Assembly (NCBI GenBank): GCA_902729315.2
Contig: LR746264.1
Coordinates: 5,047,878 to 5,111,877 of the forward strand
Direction of reading: 5' to 3'
Source of the DNA: Spirodela intermedia
Lineage: Eukaryota > Streptophyta > Magnoliopsida > Alismatales > Araceae
DNA: 64,000 bases
In this document: piece after piece, positions 33,913-46,900 of the stretch
Position numbering within the stretch: position 1 is the stretch's first letter
Layout: each line of letters begins with the position of its first letter
Notes under the pieces: model-generated
Databases searched by the model: none
Seen by the model: only the letters and a program-made list of their open reading frames with translations
Told to the model about the DNA's origin: nothing
Program-made: the position numbers and the translations under genes

Positions 33913-36900
33913 ATGGAGATTACTCGTGAAGAAGATCCCCAATCTTCTGAAATCCCTCTTGATGTTAAGGATCAACTCTTAGAAAATGCAGTCCCAGTTC
34001 ATCAAAATGACGAGTAGGTTTTAATTTTGCGTAGGTTATCCATTTTCGGTTAATTTAATTATTTTCACTTGATCCCATTAGTAATACTATGTAATGTTTT
34101 TCCTTCGGCTTGTGCATACGTAGTATTTGTTATGGAAGCGACTATTCACTCTACGTGTGTCCACATCTTTCCGTTTACTTGACGATTTTGGATGGTACTT
34201 GAGGAGCAGAGTAGGCATGTCTTAAACTCACGCATTTGAAAAATGATATGAAAAGTTGTACATGTGAAGCAAAAAAAATGTGCGTCTTATCCATTTGAAA
34301 AATGATATGAAAAGTTGTACATGTCTTAAACTCACGCATTTCTTTAGTACTTAATGCGGTAATGGTACACATCATCCAATTACATTGGCTTGTATATGCA
34401 TGGCTACGAGGTGATGTTAAGCATCTCTCTTAACCACTGCCTTCTTACTTCCATTTTGGCTGTTGGCTCCTGCCCTTGGTTTGATCTAAAGGTCAAGGAG
34501 TCCAACAGCTATTGATGCTGAGCTGATTTGATTTCCCTCTTGCTGGCAACGTGGTCTATTGCCTTTATTTTATGGAAATAATGGATTCCTTAGTGCCACT
34601 AGGATGCTGAAAGTCTCAGATTTGGCTATTTATATTTTAAAATAAATATAGAATATATTTGAGGATATGGAGTTTTCAGCAAGCAATTAGGCCATAGTAT
34701 TTGAGTAGACATTTTTCATTAATATGAGAGATAATTGTCTAGTGGTTGCCGTTAATAGTCAACTATTGATACTACTGCCACTGCAGCCTGACTCTTGCGT
34801 GCATCTTGTCTCTGTTGGTTTCAACTAACAAGATTCATGAGCTGATGTTTATCCCAATTGATACGTGATGAGATACATCCGGTTAAGTTCACTGATTTCC
34901 CTTTATTTTATTTTTAGTTGTCGTCTCCAATAAAGTCCAGGTTTATGTTAGACAAGGAATATGGTTATGCCCGGGGGGGATCACTGCCAGCCCCGATCTG
35001 AATCTGTTGGTTATTTTGATTGTTTCTGGACATGGATTCTCTATTTGGTTCATTATTCCAATCTGTCTTATGTCTCTTTGGACGCATTCTATTGTTTCTT
35101 CATGTTGTTTAAAGTTCATATCTTTGCTAAAAGGTCGTATTTTATCTTTAAAGCATTTGTGAAGTAAGAATTGCATTTGCAGTTTTAAAGAAGTGGAGAC
35201 AAAGTTCAATATGAGCGATGAAGAGATCAAAGAAATAATGGAGCCCATTGCTGCTACAGGAAAGTTCTGGTATGGCAGTGTTTAATGGTTTTGCAAAATG
35301 AAGACAATGGCTATTTCTCTTGCGAACTGTAGACTAATCTACTTCTTAGGATTTTTCCAATTGACATCTATGCACCTTCTTTCTGCCTAGATATTAAAAG
35401 CTTAATCGGCCTGCAAATGTCTGAATCTGGGATTTACAATCTCATGATTCTATGTGGCTAACCTTTTTTGTCAAAATTTCAACAACATAGTTCTGGGCGT
35501 GTTTTCTCATCGAATACGTTGTTAATCAGTTTCAACGTCTATTCTCTCTTTCTGTTATTTTCTATCTTCTTTTCTCTGTGTATCATCACTTATTAGAGTG
35601 CGCATGTCATTTTGAAATTATTTGTAACGTATTTATTTGGCTGTCAGTAAATCTATGTTATTGTCCATTCAAATTATGTTTTGTATTTAGTAAAAACTCT
35701 TTCTGACTTTGCATTGCTGATCTTGGTTTTTCTTTGGAGATTTTTCCTTAGATCACCAGTATCTTGCTGTAAAATGCCATGGGAGGTAGATGCAATATTT
35801 CATTTTTTTGCTAGACTATATTCAATGGGTCTTTGTTGTCGTCCTTGTTTCCTGAATCCGTAATAAATTTTCAACTGAAATATCAGAACAATAATTTTTA
35901 GAGTTGAATTGTGCGTGGTGTTGATTTCTCATTCTCTGTAGGCATGAGTGGGACGAGTTGAAGAGTATACTATCATTTCGGCTGAAGCAGGTATGGGCAG
36001 GTATACCAATTCTCTCCAGTTCTTTATTGATGCCATTTTGACGGTTCTATCATCTGAACTAAATTTGCTCATTCACGTTCAGTGTATTTTAGCCATTTTT
36101 TTCATCAATAGTTAGAGCAAACCATCCCAATATAACCTGGTGGTTCAAAAAAATGAAGGTCTTGGCAGAATACCCCGAATCACAGGTCGACAATGACGTT
36201 GGTTCACAAGATGAATCCTTAACTGGCGAGACATATTCAGAGCTAGTAAGAAGATTAGACGAAGGTAATCTTTTTTCGTAAATTAATTTATTTCTTCCTA
36301 GAAAATTTAATAACACATTAACTGTAGAGTTTCCTTATTATTTCATTTTGTCGTAATTACTTTATTTGAAAATGAATAGTACCTCATGTTTATTAAACGA
36401 TCCAGAAGGAGGGTTCCATAGCTGCAACAAAAGCAACAGATGGTCTCAAGTCATTCTTTGTTCATGTTTTGATGGTGTCTGCAGTAATTCTGTTTTTGGC
36501 TGTTTGCCTATTTTAGTACCATGATGTTGTTCTTTCCAAAACGTCACTTCTATCTTGTATACATATGATACTCTTTTGGAATTTCTATTTGTTCAAGCAG
36601 AGGCTTCTGAATTCCTGCGTTGAGTGCTTTAGCCTGGATTGCCCTATTATTTTTATTGCTTTTCATACCTTTGGCGCATGGACTTCCTTATTTTGCAGCC
36701 CTGTTGAGCTTCATAGAGGGTCCACCCTTCACACTGCAGAGACTCTGCGAGGTACCCTTCATTGGAGTCTCTGATGCCGTCAAGATTTGAGTTTTATGTT
36801 TCCTTTAATGGATTAAAATGAACAGGAAAGTGATCATTTTTAAGAGATTAAAAAAAAAGAAATGCCCGTTTTGGAAGATTTTCTTCTCTATCTTGAAGTG

Positions 36901-37338
36901 ATATTCTGTTGTGGTGTTCAACAGATCCTCTTGGCTCCAAGAAGCCTGTACCCGAAACTCTCCAAGCTCGCTCTGGCTCTTGACAAGGTTTGTGACCGTG
37001 AAATCTCTGATCTTGTCTTCAACCTCTCATCGCGCTGTCATCTCCCTCCTCTCCTGCAGAACCTGCTGGTCACATCGACTCTCACAAGATCCACCGGCCC
37101 ACCTGCCATGCCCGAGCCCGAGGTCGAGCCCGAGGCCGAGCCCGGGATAGCAAACGGGCCGCCAGAAGAGGAATCTGATCCCGCCCCTGGTGGAGAATTG
37201 CCCGCTACGAGCAATGAAGACAGAGAGATGGTTGAAGCAGAGGCCGATGAGGATGTCGCTGCCAAGGATGAGGAGATTCAGGAAGAAATGGCCGGCAAGC
37301 AAGAAGATGGAAGCGGCTCCGGCCAAAACCATGGCTGA
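33913..37338 (+). CDS. PPP4R2: Protein phosphatase 4 regulatory subunit 2 (PPP4R2-like)
   Basis: Seven exons, 33913-34013, 35183-35269, 35942-35990, 36159-36264, 36699-36751, 36925-36987 and 37060-37338, give 245 residues with consistent phases. The key block is SFIEGPPFTLQRLCEILLAPRS (about 118-139), matching the PPFT(I/L)QRLCELL signature of PPP4R2 in animals and plants. Upstream are short helical segments (EEIKEIMEPIAATGKFW, HEWDELKSILSFRLKQ). The tail is acidic and Pro/Glu-rich, as in the family, though shorter than in animals. The protein is a nuclear/cytoplasmic regulator of the PP4 catalytic subunit, involved in DNA damage signalling. The start is the first in-frame ATG after a 3' splice site; a further upstream coding exon cannot be excluded. 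Confidence 0.88.
34216..34341. repeat. Nested, permuted direct repeats in PPP4R2 intron 1
   Basis: A 33-base unit beginning CATTTGAAAAATGATATG and ending GTTGTACATGT occurs at 34233-34265 and 34292-34324. A 22-base unit beginning CATGTCTTAAACTCACG occurs at 34216-34237 and 34320-34341. The order is A-B-spacer-B-A, all in direct orientation, so the two repeat pairs interlock. Confidence 0.9.
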
Positions 37339-37926
37339 CCCTGCAGGGGAAGAACCCTTTCGGACTGCTTTCGGGCTGCGATGAGTTTCTGTGATGGGTT
37401 TTTCCGGCCCAAGAACCCTTCTCCCTCCAATCAAGCACTGGCGCATGCCTGCTCCTTTCTCTCTCTATCTCTTTCTCTTACTTCTTGCATCCTGAGAGTT
37501 GCTGGAGTTTGACTGGTGGCTGGGTCGGCCACTGCTGATGCCAGTCTCCATCGGAATTGGAGCCACTGATCTGTGCCTCTAAGGCTTTCAGGACGTTGAC
37601 CATGTGCATTTTCGGGCCGGCGTTTGACTTTCCGGGCCCAATCACTCGGTTGTCTAGTCTTGCGGAACGAGGACAGGTGACCTTGGGCCGATAGAGCTTT
37701 ATGGGCCTGTCAAGGGACGGCCCATTTGCGGTCCGCTCAGAACCCCTCGAGAACCCTACTTTCGTTGGGTTCCTTTCTTCTTGAAACTACGAGGCCCCGA
37801 AGTTTCCATCTTTCTTCGGGAGAAAGACGCTCGCTTCATTCTTAGATTTTGGAAATTTCCCTCCCTTTCCGTTGCCCGCCGCTGCTCTCGACGCCTCTCT
37901 GCCATCGTCTTCCTCCGGTGCTTGCC
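37339..37926. other. PPP4R2 3' flank and CBP80 promoter/leader
   Basis: A 588-base gap between two genes on the same strand. The first ~220 bases are the expected PPP4R2 3' UTR. The rest holds a TGGGCC cluster (separate entry) and a CT-rich leader. Confidence 0.6.
37635..37724 (+). promoter_or_regulatory. TGGGCC (site II-type) cluster in the CBP80 promoter
   Basis: Four TGGGCC hexamers lie in 90 bases: 37635-37640 (reverse), 37684-37689, 37702-37707 and 37719-37724 (reverse). Site II elements (TGGGCY) bind TCP factors and are typical of promoters of housekeeping genes in plants. They lie 200-290 bases before the CBP80 start codon. Confidence 0.6.
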
Positions 37927-40900
37927 ATGATTGATAGGGGCGATAGAGCACCCAACGGCCTCAGCAGCTGGCGGATGCTGCTGCTCCGCATTGGCGACAA
38001 GTGCCCGGAGTACGGCGGCCTCTCCGAAGCCAAGGAGCACATAGTTAATTTCTAGCCCTTGTTTCTGAGTAATTTCCTTTTTTTCAATGCCCGGCCTTTT
38101 CCTCCTCAAGCATTTTCTGTCTGCTGGTTTTGAGAATCAATCCTAGAGGACGGCTTACTCTCGATGGTTCATCCTTCGTAGTTCACCATCGCATTGCCTA
38201 GTGGATCCGGGAAAGCCTGTCTGTCACGTTGGTACTGTGTCATTCGATATGCCCCCCTCTGGTTGCCAGAAACGCGGGTTCTCTGTTCTTCTCTTCTGCC
38301 CGTTCGTTAAGATAGATATATTTGATTTTCAAAGTAAATGGCGTTGCTTTTTCCACTTCAGGTTGAAGTAGCACGTAGGTAGATGTGCTTTATGCGAATT
38401 TTGACGAAATCTCTTAGACGTTAACTGTGGTTAGCGAAGCCTTAAACGTAGATCGTGCCATTAGAATTCACTTTTACTTGGTTGCTTTGTACCTATGATT
38501 ACTGGAAAGGGGTTTGCGGAAGTTTCTCTTCTTGGTTGCTTTGCGGAAGATTAAAGAATTATTCTAGATTGTATCAACGAAGCATCGTCAGGACATTTTA
38601 TGGTAGCTGGATTCTTCTGATGGCTAAGGATAGTAAAAACGGTTTTCAGTTTTGCTTCAGAACTCTTAGTTGCGAAAGTAATATTTGGGCTATTATTAAT
38701 CTTTCATTTTTCCTTGTCTAGTTAGTGAGAGTTTCTTATCTGAAGAGACATGGTGATTACTGCCGATTTGGACAGAATTTTGCTAGGGTGATGATAACTT
38801 CCAAAAAAAAACACAATCAGGGGAGTATTAGGTTTAGAAAACCAGGGAAACTAAAAGCAGCGAGGTCAAGGATCAGGAAGGTGGCAAACTTGCGATATAT
38901 ATTATCTAGAAATACTAAATATTTTTCAAAATCATTCTTTGGCAGTAATATATATATATATATATATTATTGGCTATGAGTTGAATGATTGTGTTTGGCA
39001 TTGCTACCTTTCCTGAAGTGGATTTTTACAATCTTAAAACATCGCAATTCTACAGCTGTCATAGTAGAAGTTTGTCCAACTTTGGAGGCCACGTCTCCAT
39101 ATCTGCGATGTTTCATGGAAGGATTATATTCTATACCGTGAGATAATCACATAGTTTCTCATGAGCCCATCCTCAAATTGAGGGTGTCAAGTTACTTCAA
39201 TTTCTGCAAGTCCACCTTTTGTAGAAGGCCATTCCTTTTGCGGACTAAGGACTGCAAGTGCGAACTCTGAAGTTTATGATGGTTGCTTATGTGTAAATCT
39301 CTCCAGTGCTATGCTGGTTTTTCATCACGGAGGACGCACTTACAAGGGATTAGGACCTATGCCTAGATCAGGGGGAAAGGAAAATAGGTGATTGGAAACC
39401 AGAATTCCAGGTTGATTAGTTGCTGACTTGAGGTTACTGTTATGACGGCAATTCTATATAGGTCTTGCTCACAAATATCGATGTAGAACAGATTCAAATG
39501 AAAGGGAAGTGGCCCAAAAAGCACAACCCATAAGACCTGAACGAGTGAAACGAGGTAGAGTTGTAATAGTTTTTTCTAAGTGGGCTTGTAATGCCCAGAT
39601 GCATTCTGTTTTCATTGGCTAGTAACTGCTTTTTGTTATTTATGAAATATATCCTATTGCTTTTGGCCTATTTAAGGAGGCACGCCCTGTAGTTTTTTTT
39701 TTCTCCAAAAGATAAAGTAATTATATATATATATATATCTCTCTCTTTGTGAATTCAAGGATCAACCCTGTTGAATTCAGGGGCCTTGCATTTCGATTTT
39801 TGTGGACTCAAAAATCAATTGTATTAATTCTTGTCTATCCAGGGGTTATTAATTTGATCCATTGTGGGTTCAAGGTACAATTTCCTCCCCATCTTCTGCT
39901 ACATCAGTAGGCGATAAGAAATCATTGTTGACCCCCAAAAGTGGGAACTCATGATGTCGCTAGTTTTCTGAATGAACACTATGGCAGATTGTTCCATTAT
40001 TTGACTATCTAGGTGTGAGTGTGCAAGGAGGCATAATTGAATGTGTGAGAGGCTTATGGTTGGGATCAGTAGTTGAGATGATGTAGAATTATTTGATGAA
40101 GAGGGTGAGGGAGATGATGAGATGGGAATCTGAATGCACAAACTCTACCTTAGGTATTCTGTTGTGGAGAGAAGTTTTTTCAATAGCCACCTATGCCAAG
40201 TTGAGGGTCTTTGTTGACTCTTGAGGATATGAAGGGTTATAGTACGGTGGTCCAGAGCATGGGATCATGAGTTGGGTACAAGTGGAAAATACGGTCCTGG
40301 CCTTCTGTGTGAGTTATCTGTATAAGGTGGCGATAAAAGAATCACAGTAAGGTTGAAATAGCTCTCGACAGATGAGGAATGAGTATTTATTCATTTTAAT
40401 TTTATGCGAATATTGATCTCCTACCAGTATCATTGATGCCTATAATACTTGTATATTATGGTGAAGTAAAATTTCAGTAATAATCTCCTATCAGATGAAC
40501 CGATCTGCAGTACCGATTTCTATTTTTAAGACAAAAAACTTTTACAAGAAACAGGTTTCCTGATCATGGTTTTCAAGCTTCAAATCGATTGAAAGTTATG
40601 TTCTTGTTGTAAATATTATAAGATACATTGTATGTAAATTCTTAAAGGGAAATGTTGACAAGTTTGACATTGTTGATTCACGGTTTGAAAATCACCTTTA
40701 ATCGCCATGATTGTTGATTTACGGTTTGAAAGTTGTCTCCTGTGTCATGGCCTTGCTTATTCCCTGATTTGCTTACTCGATTGAAGGATTAGATGGTTTA
40801 ACTGATTAAATGCAAGAGAGAGGGTGAAATGACATGCAGCCTTGGAAAGGCTAGAAAACGCTTTTACTTGGCCCTGTGGCTGACACAGTGCGATGAAAAA

Positions 40901-43900
40901 TCTCATAGACTTAAGCCCAGTTGTTGCTATAATAATAGAAATGGCCGTTCCTTTTTTTGTTTAATCTAGCATCATTTAAAATGAATTCTTCATGGTGCAG
41001 GATGTATGTTATGGAGTTCTTTCAAGAGAATGGGATTATTCTAAAGATGAAATATTGACGGTAAATTTTATGTTACTTGCATTTGTTTTTCATTTTTCAA
41101 TGGGGATGCCTTCCCAATGTCTTGTTGGTATGTTATAAAGAAAACTTATTTTGTAGCGTATTCTATCTGTTATGGTTTTTACTGGTTATTATGTTGGGTG
41201 CCTAAATTATTAAGTTTAATGATCTACAGGCAGATAATATGTAAAATTTCTCTTACGTTATATGTCTGTAACTCTTTCTCAAATATTTTCAAAGTGCATG
41301 ACCAGTATATGTTCTGAGGGTTTTCTGTGTATACATATGCGTTAATCATTCTCCCTGTGTTTTAGCATCAACTCCTGTCAAATCATTAGATCATGCAAAC
41401 ATATGATTTTAGATTTTCACTTTTTTGGATTTTTTTTTTCCATAACTCTCGGTGATTCAGACTCTTTAGTGTAAAAGGGCACCTTTTATTACTTTAGAAG
41501 GTAGTTGGCTTGCTACCGTTCATGAAAAATATAAACATAAGAGGACGCAAATCAGGCTCCTACCGCTGTATGTTGTGTTTACCCACTAGAAAGGCATAAT
41601 ATGCACCCTCAATTCAAGATTTTATTTTAGATTAGCATTGCACCCACAGTTGAAAGCTCCCTTGTGAACCATTTTGGGATTGGAAAGTAACTGATCTGAT
41701 CCGTTACTGGCTGTTCTCTTCGCTGCGATTTGTCTGACATTGGAAACGGAAAGATATGTGGTTACCATGATGTGGTCATATTAGGGTTTTTCTGATCTGA
41801 ATGTGTGTAGATTACATTTCGAATCCATCTCAATGTGGGCTGTTCGCTTTTTTTTTTTTCAGTATATTTTTTCATAAAACAGTAAAAAGAAAGAAAAACC
41901 TGAGGTTATTGTATTGACAACTATGAATTTATAATAATGTCTTCTTTTTGTTGTTGAAATTCATTTTGTTCATTTTCTTGTTTTTACACAGTTCCTTATT
42001 CAGTGTGCTGAAGAGATGCCTCACAAGATCCCCTTTTATGGAGTATTGGTGGGTAAATCTGCAGACATTTACCATTTTTTTAGTGGATATTATCAGTGGT
42101 TAGTAATGTTGTTTTGTTGTACAGATTTTTTATCTTATTGTGTTATTTTTTATCTTAAAAAAGATGCATTTTGTGGAGACTTGAGTATTTTTATTTCTTG
42201 TGCGTTGAGCTAACTTTAATCTCATGCAGTTGCTTTTGGTGTGTAGGCACAAATGTTTTTGTTTGAAGTGTGTAAATGAATTAGATACTCGTCGTTTATT
42301 GACACAGATTTTCTGAAGTAGCTCAATTGGTCCTTTTCCTTACTGCTCTTTTATGGGTAAAGTTTCAGTTGGGCTTAAGATCTTTTTTGTACTGAAAATT
42401 TATGCTGCAGGTCGGCTTAATAAATTTAGAAGATGAAAACTTGGCAGGAAAAGTTGTAGATGGTACCCAAAGAAATCTGCAGGTAAGTCAACAAAGATTT
42501 TTAACATTAGTAATTTTCTTTGCTGTTCATAGTAAATTAAATTATGCTTAGCTGATAGTTTATTCAATCAAAATTTTAGAGTTTTTCTCGTCAATCATAA
42601 GCCTTAGAGGATTACGGGCCAGTAAATTGAAACCCGTGTAACTTATTGGGAACTTGATTGCATTCTATTCACGAAGCATTTGAAGAAGTTTTTATTGTTC
42701 TTTTTGTTTATATTCCCTTCATAAAGTGCTCTATATGTTTTGGGAAAGTCAGATGATTTCTACCAATTCCATTTATCTGCTTTAGAAATGACCTTTAGAA
42801 GATTTCCAAGATTTTTACTTCGCACAATCATGTTTTTGTGGATATTATTGATTCGTTATCTTTTGCTCTATTGTTTCCGTCAGAAGATTCTGTCCTTCTC
42901 TGTTCCCAGCATTTAGACAACCTATTTCTTTCTCTTGCATTTTTTTTGTACACTCAGGTTATTGGTAGATTTTTTGGTCTTAGATCTCACAATGTGGATA
43001 TGCCCTTCCTTTCCAGGATGCATTAAATTCAGGCGACTGCAACAGAATTCGTGTTTTAATGCGGTTTGTGTCAGTTCTGGTAGGCGCTTTCATTATTAAT
43101 TGAAAATTTTATCTGTGGCAGTCTTTTTTGTAATTCCTTTTGCATGTTGAATGTTAGCCTTGCTTTTTTTTATAATAACCTCTCAGACCCGCTTGAAAAT
43201 AATGAATCATAATCTCTACCTCTACATCATTATATGGTTTGAAATTCTTGTGCCGAATGAAATTGTCTTGTAAAGTTCAGTTTTCTGTTAACCATGTAGT
43301 TCTCTGGAAACCTCACAATTGAAAGTAATTCTTGTTCTGGTTTCTCTGACTTGCGTTTAGAACATGCCTCAGTTATCCGGATATGTTGTTGCTTTAGATG
43401 CCAGTTGAATGTGAAAATTGGATGCTGGAGTTACATAATTGAAACTTTTCGAATGAAACAGGCGAATTGTGAACGGTGAGCCTCCTTAGTTCTGGATTTC
43501 TTGCTGTAAGTTACTTTCACCGTGTGGTCCCTGGCAGAATTTTATCGCTATGTTATAAAGGTCGCATTCATATTAAGTCTTGAGTTGGCGCAAACTAAGA
43601 TGAATGAATATTTTATGCTGTGCTTGTACAGTGACGATAAATTAAAAGTCTGCTCTATTAATGTAGTTCCTCACGAAATTGGGAGCATAATATCCCTCCA
43701 TGGCTCGAGTACTATTGGTAGATGGATCATGATACCTGTAAAGTATAGAGTGCATGCATGGATGTAAGAATATAATAAACTCATCCCATTCTTCTTATAG
43801 CTGATGCTCGGATACTTGGGGGTTGAAAAATCTTGGGATAGTATGGAAATTTTTTGAGATGATAGGCTAGCTGGATCGTGCTGGCTCAACTTCCAGTCAC

Positions 43901-46900
43901 GTACAGCCCCATCCGGCGAAATCTAATGATGTGGGAGTGGCCAGCTGTTTCAGCACCAAGCCCAGCAAACTCCTTGGTGCAATATAGGTTATTTCTACAT
44001 ACTTGTACCTGAGGGGTGTGGACGAGATATTTTTTTGTCTAAATGTCAGCTGGCCAAGTCATGAGCGCTCACAAACTTCCCCAGAAGAAAGGAGATGCAG
44101 GATTCGGGTGATGATAGTCTCACCACTGCCAGCCAACACCAAAAGTTCCTTCTGCTTTACTCCGTAGAATTAGTCATCCACTGCTAATGGAGGAAGAAGA
44201 ATTGAACTAGTCTTCATCTGGATGATTGAAGTTGGGACAATTTCGCGCATTAATTTCACTTCCTGGTTCTTGATATAAGACCAAGACAAACACTGTTTCC
44301 TAGAAATGAATCGGAACTATATTCCCTTTGTGCATATCTGCACAGTTAAATTAATCCGGGTATTGTCTAGTCTGTTCCGCTCAAATCCACTTCTGAAAGT
44401 AAGCAATGTAGACATTTCCCTATTATTCCCTGATGGGAATATTCACGGTTTGCATGCTTTTCTTTTAACTGAAATTAGGCAAACTGCCACTCAAGCATTC
44501 ATCCTAGTTGATGAAGATGTGGTTTTTTAGAGGACCCCTAAATAGATTTTTTGGAGGACGTGTAAAGTTTAGCCATTCGTATACTTTAAACTTCGTTTAG
44601 ATATCCCTGAGGAACGGATCGTGCAGTGATCATCGTAAATGGTCACAAGAGTCTGGCTAAATGTAATTTCCAAAACTTTCAATTTTAATTTTTACAATCA
44701 GTTCCTTAATGGTATACTTTGAACAACATATTTTATAATTTATATATCTTGGACTATATATGGTGGCCATAATTTGCCATTGAGACTATCAGTGAAGAAT
44801 CGAGGCCTTGCTATTTCATGATCACATACCATTGTCAATAATATCTCGTTTGGCTGAAAGGAGGATTTTTCCAAAACCATTGTCAATAATTTGCCATTGA
44901 TCTTTTTTTCTACAATGTCATGTCATAATCTTTCAGTTTTATTTTTTGAAACTGTTGTAATTTTTGTTACTTTTTTGTAGATGTGCAGCAAAGTTATCCT
45001 TGCAGGATCTATAGTGGAGGTGTTTGAGACACTGTTGTCATCTGCTGCCACGACTGTAGATGAGGAGGCTGGGAATCCAGCTTGGCAGTCACGTGCTGAC
45101 TTTTACATTACTTGTATTTTGTCCTGCCTACCATGGTGTGGTGCAGAGTTAACTGAGGTATAACATCTGTGTTTACTGTTTGTTAAAACTTTCTGTCTCC
45201 TTGGATTTTTTATCACGTTTGTTCAGGTTTCTGACACAGTTATATTTTTTTAGAATATAGATTCCTTTCTGTTATCTTGTGCATGTGATGATGCGTGCAT
45301 AAGAGCTATGCCAGATGGAGAGTGCATTTATTTATTACTCAACTGCCAAAATTGAATATGAACTCAGTCAAGTCCATCACTCTTATGAAGTTTTTTTTCG
45401 GGCTTCTTTTTGAAGTACAGCAGTAATTGCTGCCTAGTCTCTAGTCTGCTCACAATCACATTTTTAAAGCGCTGTAAAACATGAATGAGATAATGGAGAG
45501 GATGAACATTGGTTAAAGAATAGTGTTTTACAATCCACAATGAATGTGGTACATCCATATTTATGGAATTATATTTAGTTGAGGGATGCCTTACTATTAA
45601 TTTTTTGTCAGTGTGCCTGATTTTTTCAGCTTCTTAGGAATCATGAACTATAAAAATACCTGTTAATTGTTTTTCTTTTTGCTTGTTCGTACATTTTTCT
45701 CAATATATATATATATATATTGAAATGTAGTACGTAATTTTCTCTGCCCTTAGGCAACAAAGTGCGGTTTGCTTTGCAATTTTTGAGATTACAGTGTTTT
45801 TATCTTTTTTACTCTAATTGGAATGCAGCAAGTTCCTGATGAGATTGACAGAGTCATGGCTGCTATCCAATCTTATTTAAGTATCAGAAAACGGACTCCT
45901 GATATTGGACTGCAAGTGTTCGAATCAGATGAAGATAAAATTATCAACGAGAAGGTATAATGGTTACAATTGGTGCCGACTTTTCTTCTGTGTGGAGAAA
46001 ATAAGTTGTTATGTTCTGATATTAAACTCTGAATCTACTGTTGTTTGAATTACAAACTCCTTTTTTTTTTTATTACATTAGAGATCCTCATTTATGTATT
46101 ACAGGGTGTTTCAATATCAAAACCACATTTATGTTAGGAGTGAAAGAAAAAATTAATGCCAGTATTGTTGTTACGGTACCAGGTTGATATTATCACTTGT
46201 AGAAAGGTCACCTATTTATTCCAAGCATTATTAAATTCGATCCTCTTGTCCGTCAATTACGTAGGATTAGCTTTGTCTCTGGGGTACGAGATCACATTCT
46301 TAGATAATTTGAGAGGTGGAGGACTAAGTTACCTCTTGCTATGAGTGGTTACATCAAAACTGAAAGTTGACTGCTGAAGCAGGTCAGATACCTGGATTGG
46401 CGAAGGCTTATCCATCCTGTATTAGATCAGATTAGCTCTTAGCTGATTGGAAGGGCGACAGGTTGATACTAGCTTTGCCTAACTTCGTAGGTACCTCCAT
46501 GTCTCTTTATCTCGACAACAAATTGGTTGCATAGAATTGAAAAGCCTGTCTTCATCTTAGCCACCCGTGAATTTAGGTTATTTGTTGAGACTAGCTTGAT
46601 TATCTTTGGAGATGAAATACCCTATAAAGTGATAAAATTGCTTTTCTGGCCATACGAATGTGCTGGTGAAGCTACTTTTCTTTCTACAAGGATGACAGAT
46701 AGTAAAAAGTTACTGTGTTATGGTGGATGTACACTGATTTTCCACGTCTCTCAACATAAAATGTAAAGGCACTAAGTTTGAGATTACATCCTAAGAAAAT
46801 ATCCTTGGATTCCACCTCAATGATATGGTGTTAAGTTAGTGTATGATTTCTCTCAAAAATACGCTGTACTGCCACTGCTGAATACTTTAATTGGTGTTGA

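Noticed and set aside
43600-43770. Frame reading RWIMIPVKYRV, recalling the Copia reverse-transcriptase start (WVFTVKYR)
   Set aside because: The match is only about ten residues, followed by a stop. No other Copia motif in order and no LTR pair was found in CBP80 intron 5.
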